Source: Christensenella timonensis
GTDB taxonomy: Bacteria; Bacillota; Clostridia; Christensenellales; Christensenellaceae
Direction of reading: 5' to 3'
DNA: 64,000 bases
NCBI RefSeq assembly: GCF_900087015.1
Contig: NZ_FLKP01000002.1
Span: 62,001-126,000 of the forward strand
Notes under the pieces: generated by a model
The model's input: the letters and a program-made list of their open reading frames with translations, nothing else
Database searches by the model: none
What the model was told of the DNA's origin: nothing
Made by a program: the position numbers and the translations under genes
Part shown: in pieces, positions 25,869-35,334 of the stretch
How positions within the stretch are numbered: position 1 is the stretch's first letter
How the letters are laid out: every line of letters begins with the position of its first letter

Positions 25869-27341
25869 TTGAATAATGTGAAAACCAAAAACGGTACGAT
25901 CGCAGGACTGAAAGAAGGGGATATCCTGTCTTACAGGGGCGTTCCCTATGCAAAGCCGCCCGTCGGCAGCTTGCGCTTCATGCCTGCGCAAAAAGCCGAA
26001 AGCTGGGAGGGCGTCCTCGACGCTTCCTCTTTTGGCGCGGCCTGTCCGCAAACGAAAAAATATAGATCATCTTCGGAAGACTGCCTGACGCTCAATATCT
26101 GGACGCCCGGCACAGACCAAAAAGAACGTCCCGTGTTTTTCTACATCCACGGCGGATCGTTTTGCGCCGGTACCGGGAGCGACCCGGAGTATAACGGCAC
26201 GAACCTCGCAAAAAACGGAGACGTTGTCGTTGTGACCATCAATTACCGCCTGGGCGCGCTCGGTTTTCTGGATTTTTCTTTTTTAGGCGAGGAATTTTCC
26301 CCAAACTGCGGACTTTCGGACATCGTCATGGCGCTTTCGTGGGTGCATGAGAACATTGCCGCCTTTGGCGGCGATCCCCATAACATTACGGTTTTGGGGC
26401 AATCTGCCGGGGCGATCGCGGCTTCCGTGCTGCCCGTTATGCCGGCAGCGCGCAAATATGTTTCCAAGGTCATCATGATGAGCGGCGGGCCGTCGCTGCT
26501 CTACACCAAGGCTCAATACCAGGAGGTTGCGCGCAAATTCCTCAAATTCATGGGCATCAAAAGCGCACGGGAACTAAAGGCCATGGACGTACGCACGCTC
26601 GTTGCCAAGCAGCGCAAATTCGCTTCACACTGCGGCCTCGGGGACGGCACCTTCATGATCGAGGTGGACGGCGGCCTCGTGCCCGAATATCCCATTCCCG
26701 CTGCGGCCCAGGGCGCGGCCAGGGATATCCCCATCCTGATCGGTACGACCAAGGAGGAAATGTCCTTCCTGTGCATCAAAGTTTTATCCAAGGTGCTGGA
26801 TATCAGTAAAATACTCCGGCGCAACATCGATCAGGAAAAAGAAGAGGTCAAGGCCCGCTTAAAGGCCGCTTACCGCCGTTACGGAAAACGCGCGGAATCC
26901 ATGATGCTCACAGACCGCGTGTTCCGCATGGCGAGCGTCTGGTATGCGGAGGTCTACAACCAATACGCCAATACATGGATGTACCGCTTTGATTATGAGA
27001 CCCCTGCCATGAAAGCCGTGGCTCTGCGGGCATGCCATTCGTGCGATATCCCGTTCGTGTTCGGCAATTACCATGCAGGGCACTATAAATGGATGTTCCT
27101 TCTCCCCTCAATCAAGACGACGCGGCGCGTTTCCCGGGAAATACAGCAAGATTTCGTTTCCTTTGCCAAAGGCGAGAAGCTCGGTTGGCAGGAATGCTGC
27201 GGGATCGATACGCCCGCCAAATGCTACGATAAATATTTTTCCGTGATTCCCATGGTTGACCCGGAGATTGAAAAAGAGTACGATAAGAGTGAATTCAAAC
27301 GCCAGAGCCTGCGCGGTTTAAATGCCGTGCATATTGGTTAA
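25869..27341 (+). CDS. Type B carboxylesterase
   Basis: About 490 residues. The alpha/beta-hydrolase features of carboxylesterase/lipase family B are complete: oxyanion HGGSFCAGTG, nucleophile Ser in LGQSAGA, acidic residue in GTTKEEMSF, and His in CHSCDIPFVFGN. No signal peptide is seen. I favour a TTG start at 25869, preceded by AAGGATGGA, because the ATG codons at 25830 and 25833 overlap a TATAAT box (25826-25831). It lies 33 bases upstream of an acyl carrier protein gene and shares its transcript, so the esterase may act on acyl groups held by that carrier. Confidence 0.88.
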   Translation: MNNVKTKNGTIAGLKEGDILSYRGVPYAKPPVGSLRFMPAQKAESWEGVLDASSFGAACPQTKKYRSSSEDCLTLNIWTPGTDQKERPVFFYIHGGSFCAGTGSDPEYNGTNLAKNGDVVVVTINYRLGALGFLDFSFLGEEFSPNCGLSDIVMALSWVHENIAAFGGDPHNITVLGQSAGAIAASVLPVMPAARKYVSKVIMMSGGPSLLYTKAQYQEVARKFLKFMGIKSARELKAMDVRTLVAKQRKFASHCGLGDGTFMIEVDGGLVPEYPIPAAAQGAARDIPILIGTTKEEMSFLCIKVLSKVLDISKILRRNIDQEKEEVKARLKAAYRRYGKRAESMMLTDRVFRMASVWYAEVYNQYANTWMYRFDYETPAMKAVALRACHSCDIPFVFGNYHAGHYKWMFLLPSIKTTRRVSREIQQDFVSFAKGEKLGWQECCGIDTPAKCYDKYFSVIPMVDPEIEKEYDKSEFKRQSLRGLNAVHIG

Positions 27342-27374
27342 TGGTAAAGTTTCCTGAATCAGAAAGGGTCTCTT

Positions 27375-27614
27375 ATGGTCAACTTTGTAACGGTACAAAA
27401 GCTTCTTGCGGAAAACTCCCCCGTCGATGAAGGCGGCATTACGCCGGACAAGCACCTGATCCGCGATTTGGAGCTCGATTCATTCAGCCTGATGGACACC
27501 GTATCCAGTTTTGAAAGGGAATTCGATATCTCCATCCCGGATCGGGATCTCAAGCTTTTCGATACCGTACAGGATGTAGTGGATTACCTGTCCGAAAAGC
27601 AACCGCAAAAATAG
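27375..27614 (+). CDS. Acyl carrier protein
   Basis: A 79-residue acidic four-helix carrier. The phosphopantetheine attachment Ser is in LELDSFSLMD (the DSF/DSL motif). It carries acyl or other thioester-bound groups. It is not in a fatty acid synthesis cluster; its only partner in the transcript is the type B carboxylesterase just upstream. The start ATG follows AGAAAGGG. Confidence 0.9.
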   Translation: MVNFVTVQKLLAENSPVDEGGITPDKHLIRDLELDSFSLMDTVSSFEREFDISIPDRDLKLFDTVQDVVDYLSEKQPQK

Positions 27615-27640
27615 TCGGAAACCAATTGACTATCAGTTAT

Positions 27641-27669
27641 GAAAGCCGTTTTTACAGGCGGCTTTTTTT
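27641..27669 (+). terminator. Terminator of the esterase-ACP operon
   Basis: AAGCCG/CGGCTT stem with a ten-base loop followed by seven T, 30 bases after the ACP stop. Confidence 0.75.
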
Positions 27670-27671
27670 CG

Positions 27672-28529
27672 TTATTTTCTTTTCTTTGACACCACGGCCA
27701 GCGAAAGCGCGAAAAATACCGCTGCCGTTATGATCATGACGGTTATGCATGTCAAAAGCGTTGTCGTATGGTCCCCGAACTGGAAATTGACGCCCAGCTC
27801 CCGGTTGAAATCCTGTACCAAAGAGACCGGCGCCCCGTCAAACGACACAGCGGACGGCTGCTCCATCATGACCGTACGGAAATACGATGCGGAATAGGAA
27901 ACCGGGAACACCTTGATGATACTGCCCACCGCATCCGGCAGCGTCCCGACCGGGATGTAGACGCCCGTCAAAAAGCCGATCAGGGTACCCACTACCGTGC
28001 TTGCCGTTGCGAATGCGTTTTGGCTGTGGAAAAAAGATACGATAAAAAATACGATGGAGCCGGAGGAAAGCACGGAGAGCAGGATGCCGCCTACTGCCCT
28101 TGCCATATTTTCAGCGGAGAGCAGTTCCCCGCCCGACACGACGATATAAACTTCCCCGATCACCAGTGCGGCCATGCTCATGATCACCCCTACGCAGTAA
28201 GAGGAAAGGACATACCCGCCCGCAAGGCTTCCTCGTTTTATGGGCGAGACCGTAAAATCTTTCATGATCTTTTTCGCCCTGTCCTCCACCATCACGCCAA
28301 ACGCGCCCAGCGTGGACGTCACAGAGATCACAGCGAGGATGCCGGAGATGATCCAGCTGTTCATCAAAAAGTCGATCCCTTCGATATCCTCCATGCCGCC
28401 GGTGATCGTATCCCCTAAGAACACCGCATAGAGCGCGATCACGATAATGACCGCGAGCAGGGAATAAAACACCGCGCCCTTATCCCTGAAAAACACCTTT
28501 AAATTCCGTCTCATCATTGCAAGCATCAT
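27672..28529 (-). CDS. ABC-2 type transporter permease
   Basis: A 285-residue membrane protein with six predicted helices, of the ABC-2 class used by drug and lipid exporters (DrrB-like). A periplasmic-side region of about 35 residues (residues 215-250) lies before the last helix. Its ATG overlaps the stop of the ATPase gene by four bases, so the two form a classic half-transporter pair. The exported substrate is unknown. Confidence 0.9.
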   Translation of the reverse strand: MMLAMMRRNLKVFFRDKGAVFYSLLAVIIVIALYAVFLGDTITGGMEDIEGIDFLMNSWIISGILAVISVTSTLGAFGVMVEDRAKKIMKDFTVSPIKRGSLAGGYVLSSYCVGVIMSMAALVIGEVYIVVSGGELLSAENMARAVGGILLSVLSSGSIVFFIVSFFHSQNAFATASTVVGTLIGFLTGVYIPVGTLPDAVGSIIKVFPVSYSASYFRTVMMEQPSAVSFDGAPVSLVQDFNRELGVNFQFGDHTTTLLTCITVMIITAAVFFALSLAVVSKKRK

Positions 28530-29443
28530 ACATCCCTCACTTTATCGCCCGTGATGTTCAAAAAAACATCATCCATTGTCCCCCGCCGCACCTCCAGGCC
28601 GGATATCGATGCGCGGCACCGGTTCACGATGTCCACGGCGTCAATGGTATGCCCTAAGCGCACGATAAAGTCGCCGCCTGTCTTTTCAAAAGCGATCCCG
28701 CTGCCTTGCAGGCATTGCACGAGCGCCTCTTCGTCCTTGGGCGTCATTTTGAGCACATCCTTTGTGTATTGTTCTTTCAGTTCTGCCGGCGTACCCTTCG
28801 CGAGTATCTTCCCATGATCCATGATCGTGATATAATCCGCGCGCGCCGCTTCTTCCATATAATGCGTGGTCAAAAAGATCGTCATGCTGCGTTCCTTTTG
28901 CAGCCTGGAGATCGTATCCCAAACCTTATGCCGCGTCTGCGGGTCGAGCCCGGTCGTCGGTTCGTCCAAAAACAATATCTCCGGCGTATTGACGAGCGCC
29001 CGCGCAATATCCGCCCGCCGCCGCTGGCCGCCGGACAGCTTCCCATAAGGCCTGTCATAAAAGTCCATCACGTCCGCCGTATGCGCCGCGGTAAATACCG
29101 CGTTTTTCAATGTTTCCTTCGGCATGCCGTACAGGCTGCCGCGCAAAAACAGGTTTTCCTTTACCGTCAACAGCGGGTCTAATACGCTGTCCTGAAATAC
29201 GATACCGATCTTCCTGCGGATCTGCTCGTCGTCCTTGCCGAGCGCATATCCGTTCAACACAGCGCTGCCGCCGTCCGGCTTCAACTGCGTGGAAATCATA
29301 TCGATGGTCGTCGATTTTCCCGCACCATTCGGCCCCAGAAAAGCAAATAACGAACCTTTTTCCACATAGAAACCGATCCCATCTACCGCACACAGGTCGC
29401 CAAATGATTTTTTAAGCCCTTTCACCTCAATGATTTTATCCAT
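28526..29443 (-). CDS. ABC transporter ATP-binding protein (DrrA-like)
   Basis: A 305-residue ATPase with Walker A GPNGAGKST, signature LSGGQRRRADIARAL, Walker B LFLDEPTTGLD and the H-loop TTHYMEEA. The C-terminal extension of about 70 residues is common in DrrA/daunorubicin-type exporters. It drives the permease encoded immediately downstream. The promoter at 29482-29510 serves both genes. Confidence 0.93.
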   Translation of the reverse strand: MDKIIEVKGLKKSFGDLCAVDGIGFYVEKGSLFAFLGPNGAGKSTTIDMISTQLKPDGGSAVLNGYALGKDDEQIRRKIGIVFQDSVLDPLLTVKENLFLRGSLYGMPKETLKNAVFTAAHTADVMDFYDRPYGKLSGGQRRRADIARALVNTPEILFLDEPTTGLDPQTRHKVWDTISRLQKERSMTIFLTTHYMEEAARADYITIMDHGKILAKGTPAELKEQYTKDVLKMTPKDEEALVQCLQGSGIAFEKTGGDFIVRLGHTIDAVDIVNRCRASISGLEVRRGTMDDVFLNITGDKVRDV

Positions 29444-29481
29444 ATAATTATATTTTTGCCCTTTCTTTTGATTGCCGTTTT

Positions 29482-29510
29482 AAAATATCATCTGAGAAAA
29501 GCCCTTGCAA
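29482..29510 (-). promoter_or_regulatory. Promoter of the ABC-2 transporter operon
   Basis: Minus-strand TTGCAA (29510-29505), 17-base spacer and TATTTT (29487-29482). Confidence 0.5.
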
Positions 29511-29550
29511 GCGTTTTTCGGCAAGGTGCATTTTTCGTATAGTGAAATGC

Positions 29551-29578
29551 AAAAAGAACGCCCGCCGGGCGTTCTTTT
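29551..29578 (-). terminator. Terminator after the DUF3021 gene
   Basis: Near-perfect palindrome with GAACGCCCG/CGGGCGTTC arms and flanking A and T runs, 30 bases after the stop at 29608. Confidence 0.8.
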
Positions 29579-29607
29579 CCTCCGCGCTCCCATTCTTTTA
29601 TTATTGT

Positions 29608-30015
29608 TTACTTTTCCTTCTTCAACTCGTGGATCTTTTGGTTGATGTCCTCCGCATCCGCCTTGTTTTTAATGACCAGCACAGCGAATGTTGCAAAATA
29701 CACAGCTAAGATCATCGCCAGCACGACCAGCACATAACCCGGCTCCAGGGGAATAAAGCCCATCGGTCCGCCTATACCAAATACAACCGCCATAATGACC
29801 GCAAGGTCTATGACGATCCGAAGCGCGGCGGAATTGACAGGAATCTTATCCGTAAAAAAGATAGCTGCCGCGATACACGTCGTCATCAAAAACAAAATCA
29901 GGATCGCCGCCTCGTTGACGGCCGACATGCCAAAAACGCACAGCACCGTATAAATGAGTACCAGGATTGTAAACGATACGCAATTCATAGTGATATAGAA
30001 TTTCAATTTAGACAT
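29608..30015 (-). CDS. DUF3021-type membrane protein
   Basis: A 135-residue protein with four membrane helices and a charged C-terminal tail (NKADAEDINQKIHELKKEK). It is encoded directly after a LytTR regulator and overlaps it by eight bases. This pairing is typical of DUF3021 proteins, which in relatives restrain the LytTR partner or form a small membrane-linked signalling unit. The start ATG 30015 (MSKLKFY) is preferred over 30033. Confidence 0.78.
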   Translation of the reverse strand: MSKLKFYITMNCVSFTILVLIYTVLCVFGMSAVNEAAILILFLMTTCIAAAIFFTDKIPVNSAALRIVIDLAVIMAVVFGIGGPMGFIPLEPGYVLVVLAMILAVYFATFAVLVIKNKADAEDINQKIHELKKEK

Positions 30016-30466
30016 CCTGCTTACCTCCGGCAAGCCCCAATTTCCGCTTGAGGTCTTCTACATAGTGGCGGTTGATGATCACCTTTTCCCCATTGTCAAG
30101 CTCCGCTTCCATTTTCCCGTTCAGCAGCGCGCGCACGCTTTTTAACACCCTGACGTTTAAAATACACGATTTGCTCACGCGGACAAAATCCGTTTTCGTC
30201 AGCTGCCGTTCCAGCTCATAGAGCTTTAGTTCACATTCATATACTTCGTGCTCCGTATACAAAAAGGTGCGGTTGTCGATGGATTCAAAATAGTAGATAT
30301 CGCTTAGGCCGATGGTATAAATCCGGCCGTCCTTTTTCGCAGCGACAGAAAAAGAATACAGCCTGATCTGTGCGATGAGCGCTTCCAGCGCAGGATCGAT
30401 CATTCCGCATTTAATGGTGATCTCCACCTCTTCATTTTCCGGCGACTGGTCGATCAAAAGCTTCAA
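30008..30466 (-). CDS. LytTR-domain DNA-binding regulator
   Basis: About 152 residues. The C-terminal half is a LytTR domain (YTIGLSDIYYFESIDNRTFLYT, ELERQLTKTDFVRVSKSCILN, GEKVIINRHYVEDLK). The N-terminal region has the short acidic pattern (LLIDQSPENEEVEITIKC) seen in stand-alone LytTR proteins rather than a receiver domain. I place the start at TTG 30466 because GGGAGGGAG lies upstream at a normal distance and the protein then begins like its relatives. It forms a unit with the overlapping DUF3021 gene. Confidence 0.85.
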   Translation of the reverse strand: MKLLIDQSPENEEVEITIKCGMIDPALEALIAQIRLYSFSVAAKKDGRIYTIGLSDIYYFESIDNRTFLYTEHEVYECELKLYELERQLTKTDFVRVSKSCILNVRVLKSVRALLNGKMEAELDNGEKVIINRHYVEDLKRKLGLAGGKQDV

Positions 30467-30540
30467 CGCTTCCACTCCCTCCCGATCATTTCCACATGAA
30501 GCGCAGCATGCCCCGCAAAGCACTGCAAGGCCCTGTTTGC

Positions 30541-30897
30541 TTATTCCACGATCTCCCTTTGCAATTTTTTGGGCAGTGCGGCGATCCCCGCCAGGTAAGA
30601 ACGGTCGAGCATCTCCCTCACCGCCTCGTCCGGCACATTCCCGTCGAGATACAGCGAGCTCCAGTGCATCTTGTTGGAATAATATCCCGGAACGACCTCT
30701 TCATATTGCTGTCTTAACAAGTCGTTGAACGACGGTTCCAGTTTCATCGTGAAAATGGGACGACCTGTTTTGTCGCCGCCCTGCATGGCGAACATTTTCC
30801 CGCCCACAAAATACCGTGTTGCTTCCCACGCGGGCTGGTAGTCTTTCGTTACGCCTTTCTTTTCCAGGCAATAAGCGTCCATCCATTCGTATTTCAT
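30541..30897 (-). CDS. MmcQ/YjbR family DNA-binding protein
   Basis: A 118-residue protein of the MmcQ/YjbR family (CyaY-like fold): MKYEWMDAYCLEKKG, a W-x-A-x-RYFVGGKMFAM segment, LKLEP-like MKLEPSFNDLLR, and HWSSLYLDG near the middle. The family is widespread and described as double-wing DNA-binding, with no clear cellular role. The ATG overlaps the stop of the aminotransferase gene by four bases, showing translational coupling. Confidence 0.85.
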   Translation of the reverse strand: MKYEWMDAYCLEKKGVTKDYQPAWEATRYFVGGKMFAMQGGDKTGRPIFTMKLEPSFNDLLRQQYEEVVPGYYSNKMHWSSLYLDGNVPDEAVREMLDRSYLAGIAALPKKLQREIVE

Positions 30898-32057
30898 TGG
30901 ATGATCCCGCTTTCCTTGATCAGCGCGACGGCTTTTTGCATGGTAGGCACATCCGCCACCAGCGCAAAGCGCACAAACCCCTCGCCCGCCGGGCCAAAGC
31001 TTTCCCCCGGCACGCAAATCACGCCCGTCTTATCCATCAGCTCCAGTACAAAGTCCCACGATTTCGTATAGCCCTTGGGCAGCGGCGCCCATACGAACAT
31101 CGTCCCCGGCGAATCCGGCACGTCCCATCCAATCGCCCTCAGTCCGCCGCACAGCGCATCCCTGCGCTCGCGGTACCCCCTGCGGTTGCGTTCCAATATA
31201 TCCTGCGGGCCGTTTAAGGCAGCGATCGCCGCCTTTTGCACGGGAAAGGAAATCCCATAATCGATCTGCGAACGCAGGCATCGGAAGTTGCGGATGATCT
31301 CATGGTTGCCCATGGCAAACGAAATACGCAGCCCCGTCAGGTTGTAGGACTTGGAAAGCGAATTGAACTCAATGCCCACATCCATCGCCCCGGGCACCGC
31401 CAAAAATGACATGCCCGGCTCCCCGTCCATCACGAGCTCGGAATAGGCGTTGTCGTGTACCACGATCACGTCGTACTTTTTTGCCCACGCGACCAGCCTT
31501 TCATAAAACGCATAATCCGCTTTCACGGTCACCGGGTTGTTGGGGTACGAAACGACGATCATTTTCGCGCGCCGCGCCACGTCCTGCGGAATGCTGTCAA
31601 AGTCCACCAGGAAATTATTTTCTTTTTTGAGCGGCGTATAATAGATTTCCGCCTCCGCCATGCGCGGCCCGAACATGAACACCGGGTAACACGGGTCGGG
31701 CGCGATCACAAGGTCGCCCGGGTTGCAGATCGGCAGCGCCACATGCGCCATGCCCTCCTGCGTACCGTAAACGGACATCACCTGCTCCGCCTGAAGCGCC
31801 ACCCCGTAGCGCCTTTTGTACCACGCGGTCACCGCGTCGATCAGCTCCGGCAGGTCGGCCAGTGAATACTTAAAATTGTCCGCCACGCCCGCCGCCTCTT
31901 TTAACGCCTCGATCACGTGGTCGTCCGGCTTGAAATCCGGCGTACCCACGGAAAGGTTGATAACCTCCCTGCCCGCCTGCATAAGCTCGGCCTTCTTTTC
32001 CTCCAGCTTGGAAAAGATATTCATATCGAAAACCTTCATTTTGTTTGCAAATTTCAT
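30894..32057 (-). CDS. PLP-dependent aminotransferase, class I/II
   Basis: A 387-residue enzyme. The PLP Lys is in NSLSKSYNLTGLR; other landmarks are INLSVGTPDFKP, YGTQEGMAHVAL, SYPNNPVT and VHDNAYSELV. It resembles LL-diaminopimelate aminotransferase and alanine/aspartate aminotransferase-like proteins, but the substrate cannot be fixed by eye and no lysine pathway genes are adjacent. It is followed by a coupled MmcQ/YjbR gene. Confidence 0.9.
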   Translation of the reverse strand: MKFANKMKVFDMNIFSKLEEKKAELMQAGREVINLSVGTPDFKPDDHVIEALKEAAGVADNFKYSLADLPELIDAVTAWYKRRYGVALQAEQVMSVYGTQEGMAHVALPICNPGDLVIAPDPCYPVFMFGPRMAEAEIYYTPLKKENNFLVDFDSIPQDVARRAKMIVVSYPNNPVTVKADYAFYERLVAWAKKYDVIVVHDNAYSELVMDGEPGMSFLAVPGAMDVGIEFNSLSKSYNLTGLRISFAMGNHEIIRNFRCLRSQIDYGISFPVQKAAIAALNGPQDILERNRRGYRERRDALCGGLRAIGWDVPDSPGTMFVWAPLPKGYTKSWDFVLELMDKTGVICVPGESFGPAGEGFVRFALVADVPTMQKAVALIKESGIIQ

Positions 32058-32148
32058 GTTCCGCTCCTGCCTTTGTGTTTAGATATAATATATAGATATC
32101 TTACCGCAAACGGGGTTTGTTTACAACAAACAACTCAGGATTTCAGGG

Positions 32149-32177
32149 TTGACGGATCGTGGATCATCCCTTATACT
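32149..32177 (+). promoter_or_regulatory. Promoter of the M-box/mgtA transcript
   Basis: TTGACG (32149), 17-base spacer and TATACT (32172). Transcription would start near 32184, just before the riboswitch. Confidence 0.75.
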
Positions 32178-32189
32178 GAATCCCGTAAA

Positions 32190-32345
32190 AGAATATTTCG
32201 GTAGGTGAGGTTACCGCAGGGATACGGATTGCTGCCGCAAAGTAGTGGAGACACTATGAGAGGGTCAGCAGTTTATGTCGAAACCAAGGCATAAACTAAT
32301 GCAATTTCATCGCCCTGCGATGCTGAAGCTTGAACGGTAATGCAA
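32190..32345 (+). promoter_or_regulatory. M-box (ykoK) Mg2+ riboswitch aptamer
   Basis: The segment carries the conserved M-box blocks in order: TAGGTGAGGTTACC near 32202, GGGATACGG near 32220, TGCTGCCGCAAAG near 32230, and GGGTCAGCAG near 32262, then a hairpin GTTTATG...CATAAAC and the closing GATGCTGAAGC. In this class, Mg2+ binding compacts the RNA and favours a terminator, so Mg2+ transporter genes are expressed only when Mg2+ is low. The 3' part (CTTGAACGG, 32329-32337) is exactly complementary to CCGTTCAAG (32380-32388) in the terminator, which provides the switching helix. Confidence 0.92.
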
Positions 32346-32377
32346 AATTTATTGCGTGTTTTGTTTTGAGGTATATT

Positions 32378-32406
32378 CCCCGTTCAAGTTTGAATGGGGT
32401 TTTTTA
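32378..32406 (+). terminator. Riboswitch-controlled terminator
   Basis: Stem CCCC-TTCA/TGAA-GGGG followed by six T. Its left arm can instead pair with 32329-32337 in the aptamer, giving an antiterminator. Confidence 0.88.
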
Positions 32407-32450
32407 TTTGGGACTTGCGGGCAACGTCCTGCGCAAGGGAGGTGAGGAAC

Positions 32451-32516
32451 GTGGAAACAGATCGAAGTATGCAGCGTAAACCCGGTGCGGGCTGTTTCCC
32501 GTTTCTCCGGGTCTGA
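32451..32516 (+). CDS. Possible leader peptide (21 codons) between M-box and mgtA
   Basis: A GTG-started ORF preceded by a strong ribosome site (GGGAGGTGAGG) encodes METDRSMQRKPGAGCFPFLRV. Its second half lies in a strong nested hairpin (ACCCGG with CCGGGT, inner CGGG/CCCG, 32480-32513). Its place after a Mg2+ riboswitch and before the Mg2+ pump recalls the proline-containing MgtL leader of Salmonella mgtA, though the sequences are unrelated. It could equally be non-functional. Confidence 0.4.
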   Translation: METDRSMQRKPGAGCFPFLRV

Positions 32517-32557
32517 AACTCTAATGGGGAATATGCTCCAGCAAGGAGGTAAGGCCA

Positions 32558-35245
32558 ATGAACAAGATTTTAAAAAACAACGCTGTTTCAGAAACTGCTG
32601 CAGCATCAAGGGCCAACAGCAGGCTGCTCCAGGCATCCAGGAAAAGCCAGGACAGCGTCCTTGACATTTACCACAACACATACGAAGGTTACGCAGGCAG
32701 CGACGTAAAAAAAATGCGCGACCAGTTTGGTGAGAACCGTATTACCTACGGCAAGGGCGATTCCCTGCCAAAGCGGCTCGTCCGCGCATTTATCAACCCA
32801 TTCACCCTCGTGCTCATCGTGCTTGCCGTGATCTCTTTCCTTACGGATTTCATGTTTGCGGAGCCGGGCGACCAGGACATCCTGTCCGTTGTGATCGTGC
32901 TTTCCATGGTCATCGTCAGCGGTACGCTCCAATTCGTACAGGAAACGCGTTCGGAAAGGTCGGCCGAAAAGCTGTCCGAAATGGTGGAGACCACCACCGC
33001 CGTCATCCGCGGGGGAAAGGAGATGGAGATCCCCTTGGACGAGGTCGTCACCGGCGACGTCATCCGCCTTGCGGCGGGCGACATGATCCCTGCCGACGTG
33101 CGTATCCTGCAGGTCAAAGACCTGTTCGTCAGCCAGTCCTCCCTCACGGGCGAAAGCGAGCCGGTCGAAAAATTCGGCCGCGCGGTCAAAAACGACGACC
33201 CGAGCGTGCTCGATAAAAACAACCTCGCCTTCATGGGCAGCAACGTGGTAAGCGGCAGCGCCACCGCCATTGTGATCGCTGTGGGCGACGATACCCTGTT
33301 CGGCTCCTTAGCGCGCCAGATCACGGAAAAAAAGCCCAAAACCAGCTTTGAAAAAGGAGTGAATTCCGTTTCGTGGATCCTCATCCGCTTTATGCTGGTC
33401 ATGGTTCCCGTCGTACTGTTTTTGAATGGTTTTACCAAAGGCGACTGGATGCAGGCCTTTTTGTTCGCCATTTCCGTGGCGGTGGGACTGACGCCCGAAA
33501 TGCTGCCCATGATCGTCTCCGCCAACCTTGCCAAGGGCGCGGTGGCGATGTCGAAAAAAAAGGTAATCGTTAAGGATTTGCACGCCATCCAGAACTTCGG
33601 CGCCATGGATGTGCTTTGCACGGACAAAACAGGTACGCTCACACAGGATAAGGTCGTACTGGAATATTCGCTGGATATCCACGGCAACGAGGACGAGCGC
33701 GTCCTGCGGCATGCGTTTTTGAACAGCTACCACCAGACCGGCCTTCGCAACCTGATGGATGTCGCCGTCATGGATCATGCGCAGGAACAGGGTATGTCGG
33801 AGCTCATCCAAAACTACCGGAAGGTAGACGAGATCCCCTTTGACTTCAACCGCCGGCGCATGAGCGTGGTCGTAGCGGACAAAAACGGGAAAACACAGCT
33901 CATTACCAAAGGGGCGGTCGAGGAAATGCTCGCCGTGAGCACATATGCGGAATACCAGGGCAAGGTGGAAATCATCACGGACGAAGTCAGGGAGGAAATC
34001 CTAAAGACCGTGGAAACGTACAACGCCAACGGGATGCGCGTCCTTGGCATCGCGCACAAAACCAACCCGTCACCGGCGGGCGCGTTTTCCGTCGCCGACG
34101 AATCAGGCATGGTACTGATCGGTTACCTTGCGTTTCTCGATCCCCCCAAAGAAAGCACGCAAAAGGCGCTCAAAGCCTTGCTGGAATACGGCGTGGACGT
34201 AAAGGTATTGACCGGCGACAATGACGCGGTGACAAAATACATCTGCCGCAAGGTCGGTATTCCTGCAGAGCATATCTTGCTCGGCGCGGATGTGGAAGCG
34301 ATGGACGAGCATGCCCTTCTTAAGGTTGTGGAGGGTACGCATGTGTTCGCGAAGCTTTCTCCCGGCCAAAAGGCGCGTATCGTGTCTGCCCTGCGTACAA
34401 AGGGCCATACCGTGGGTTTTTTAGGCGACGGGATCAACGACGCCGCCGCCATGAAGGAGGCGGACGTAGGCATCTCTGTCGATACGGCAGTGGACATCGC
34501 CAAAGAATCCGCCAACATCATCCTGATGGAAAAAGACCTGATGGTGCTGGAGGAAGGCGTGGTCGAGGGACGCAAGACCTATGCCAACATCATCAAATAC
34601 ATCAAGATGACGGCCAGCTCCAATTTCGGCAACATGTTTTCCGTCCTTGCGGCCAGTGCGTTTCTGCCCTTTTTGCCCATGACGCCCGTGCAAATATTGC
34701 TTTTGAACCTGATTTACGACATCTCTTGCCTTGCCATGCCGTGGGATAATGTGGACGCAGATTACCTCAAAGCGCCGCGCAAATGGGATGCGTCGTCCGT
34801 CAGTAAGTTCATGGTCTGGATCGGGCCGACGAGCTCGGTTTTCGATATTACGACCTACCTGCTGATGTATTTCGTCATCTGCCCGCTCGTCATCGGCGGG
34901 GCATACCATACGCTTGGCGAGGGCGCACAGGAAAGCTTTGTGGCATTATTCCACGCGGGCTGGTTCGTGGAATCCCTGTGGACGCAAACGCTCGTCATCC
35001 ACATGATCCGTACGCCGCATACGCCGTTTTTAAGAAGCCGCGCGTCGTGGCAGGTCTCCCTTTTAACCAGCATCGGCATCGCCTTCGGTACGGTGATCCC
35101 CTATACCATCGTCGGGCGCGAGCTGGGCATGGCAGCGCTTCCCGGCGTTTATTTCCTGATGCTTGCCGTAACCATCGCCGCCTATATGCTTCTGGTCACC
35201 CTGCTCAAAAAGAAGTTCGTACGGCGCTATGGTGAATTGCTCTAA
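32558..35245 (+). CDS. mgtA: Magnesium-transporting P-type ATPase (MgtA/MgtB, P3B)
   Basis: An 895-residue membrane pump that imports Mg2+. The phosphorylation motif DKTGTLTQD, the TGES actuator motif ([10 protein letters not shown]), KGA in the nucleotide domain, the [10 protein letters not shown] hinge and the [15 protein letters not shown] membrane region agree with the MgtA group. The N-terminal cytoplasmic region (1-90) is of usual length. The gene is under an M-box riboswitch and perhaps a leader ORF, and has an AAGGAGG ribosome site. It would be made when internal Mg2+ is low. Confidence 0.95.
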   Translation: MNKILKNNAVSETAAASRANSRLLQASRKSQDSVLDIYHNTYEGYAGSDVKKMRDQFGENRITYGKGDSLPKRLVRAFINPFTLVLIVLAVISFLTDFMFAEPGDQDILSVVIVLSMVIVSGTLQFVQETRSERSAEKLSEMVETTTAVIRGGKEMEIPLDEVVTGDVIRLAAGDMIPADVRILQVKDLFVSQSSLTGESEPVEKFGRAVKNDDPSVLDKNNLAFMGSNVVSGSATAIVIAVGDDTLFGSLARQITEKKPKTSFEKGVNSVSWILIRFMLVMVPVVLFLNGFTKGDWMQAFLFAISVAVGLTPEMLPMIVSANLAKGAVAMSKKKVIVKDLHAIQNFGAMDVLCTDKTGTLTQDKVVLEYSLDIHGNEDERVLRHAFLNSYHQTGLRNLMDVAVMDHAQEQGMSELIQNYRKVDEIPFDFNRRRMSVVVADKNGKTQLITKGAVEEMLAVSTYAEYQGKVEIITDEVREEILKTVETYNANGMRVLGIAHKTNPSPAGAFSVADESGMVLIGYLAFLDPPKESTQKALKALLEYGVDVKVLTGDNDAVTKYICRKVGIPAEHILLGADVEAMDEHALLKVVEGTHVFAKLSPGQKARIVSALRTKGHTVGFLGDGINDAAAMKEADVGISVDTAVDIAKESANIILMEKDLMVLEEGVVEGRKTYANIIKYIKMTASSNFGNMFSVLAASAFLPFLPMTPVQILLLNLIYDISCLAMPWDNVDADYLKAPRKWDASSVSKFMVWIGPTSSVFDITTYLLMYFVICPLVIGGAYHTLGEGAQESFVALFHAGWFVESLWTQTLVIHMIRTPHTPFLRSRASWQVSLLTSIGIAFGTVIPYTIVGRELGMAALPGVYFLMLAVTIAAYMLLVTLLKKKFVRRYGELL

Positions 35246-35274
35246 ATACGGCGCAATTGTTTACATCCCGTTTC

Positions 35275-35302
35275 TTGTGTTCTAAGTAAAACGCGGTATA
35301 AT
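35275..35302 (+). promoter_or_regulatory. Promoter of the four-Cys/EndoQ-UvrD operon
   Basis: TTGTGT (35275), 16-base spacer and consensus TATAAT (35297), 33 bases before the first start codon. Confidence 0.6.
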
Positions 35303-35334
35303 GGAAGTAAATCAATCAAGGAGCGCACACAAAT

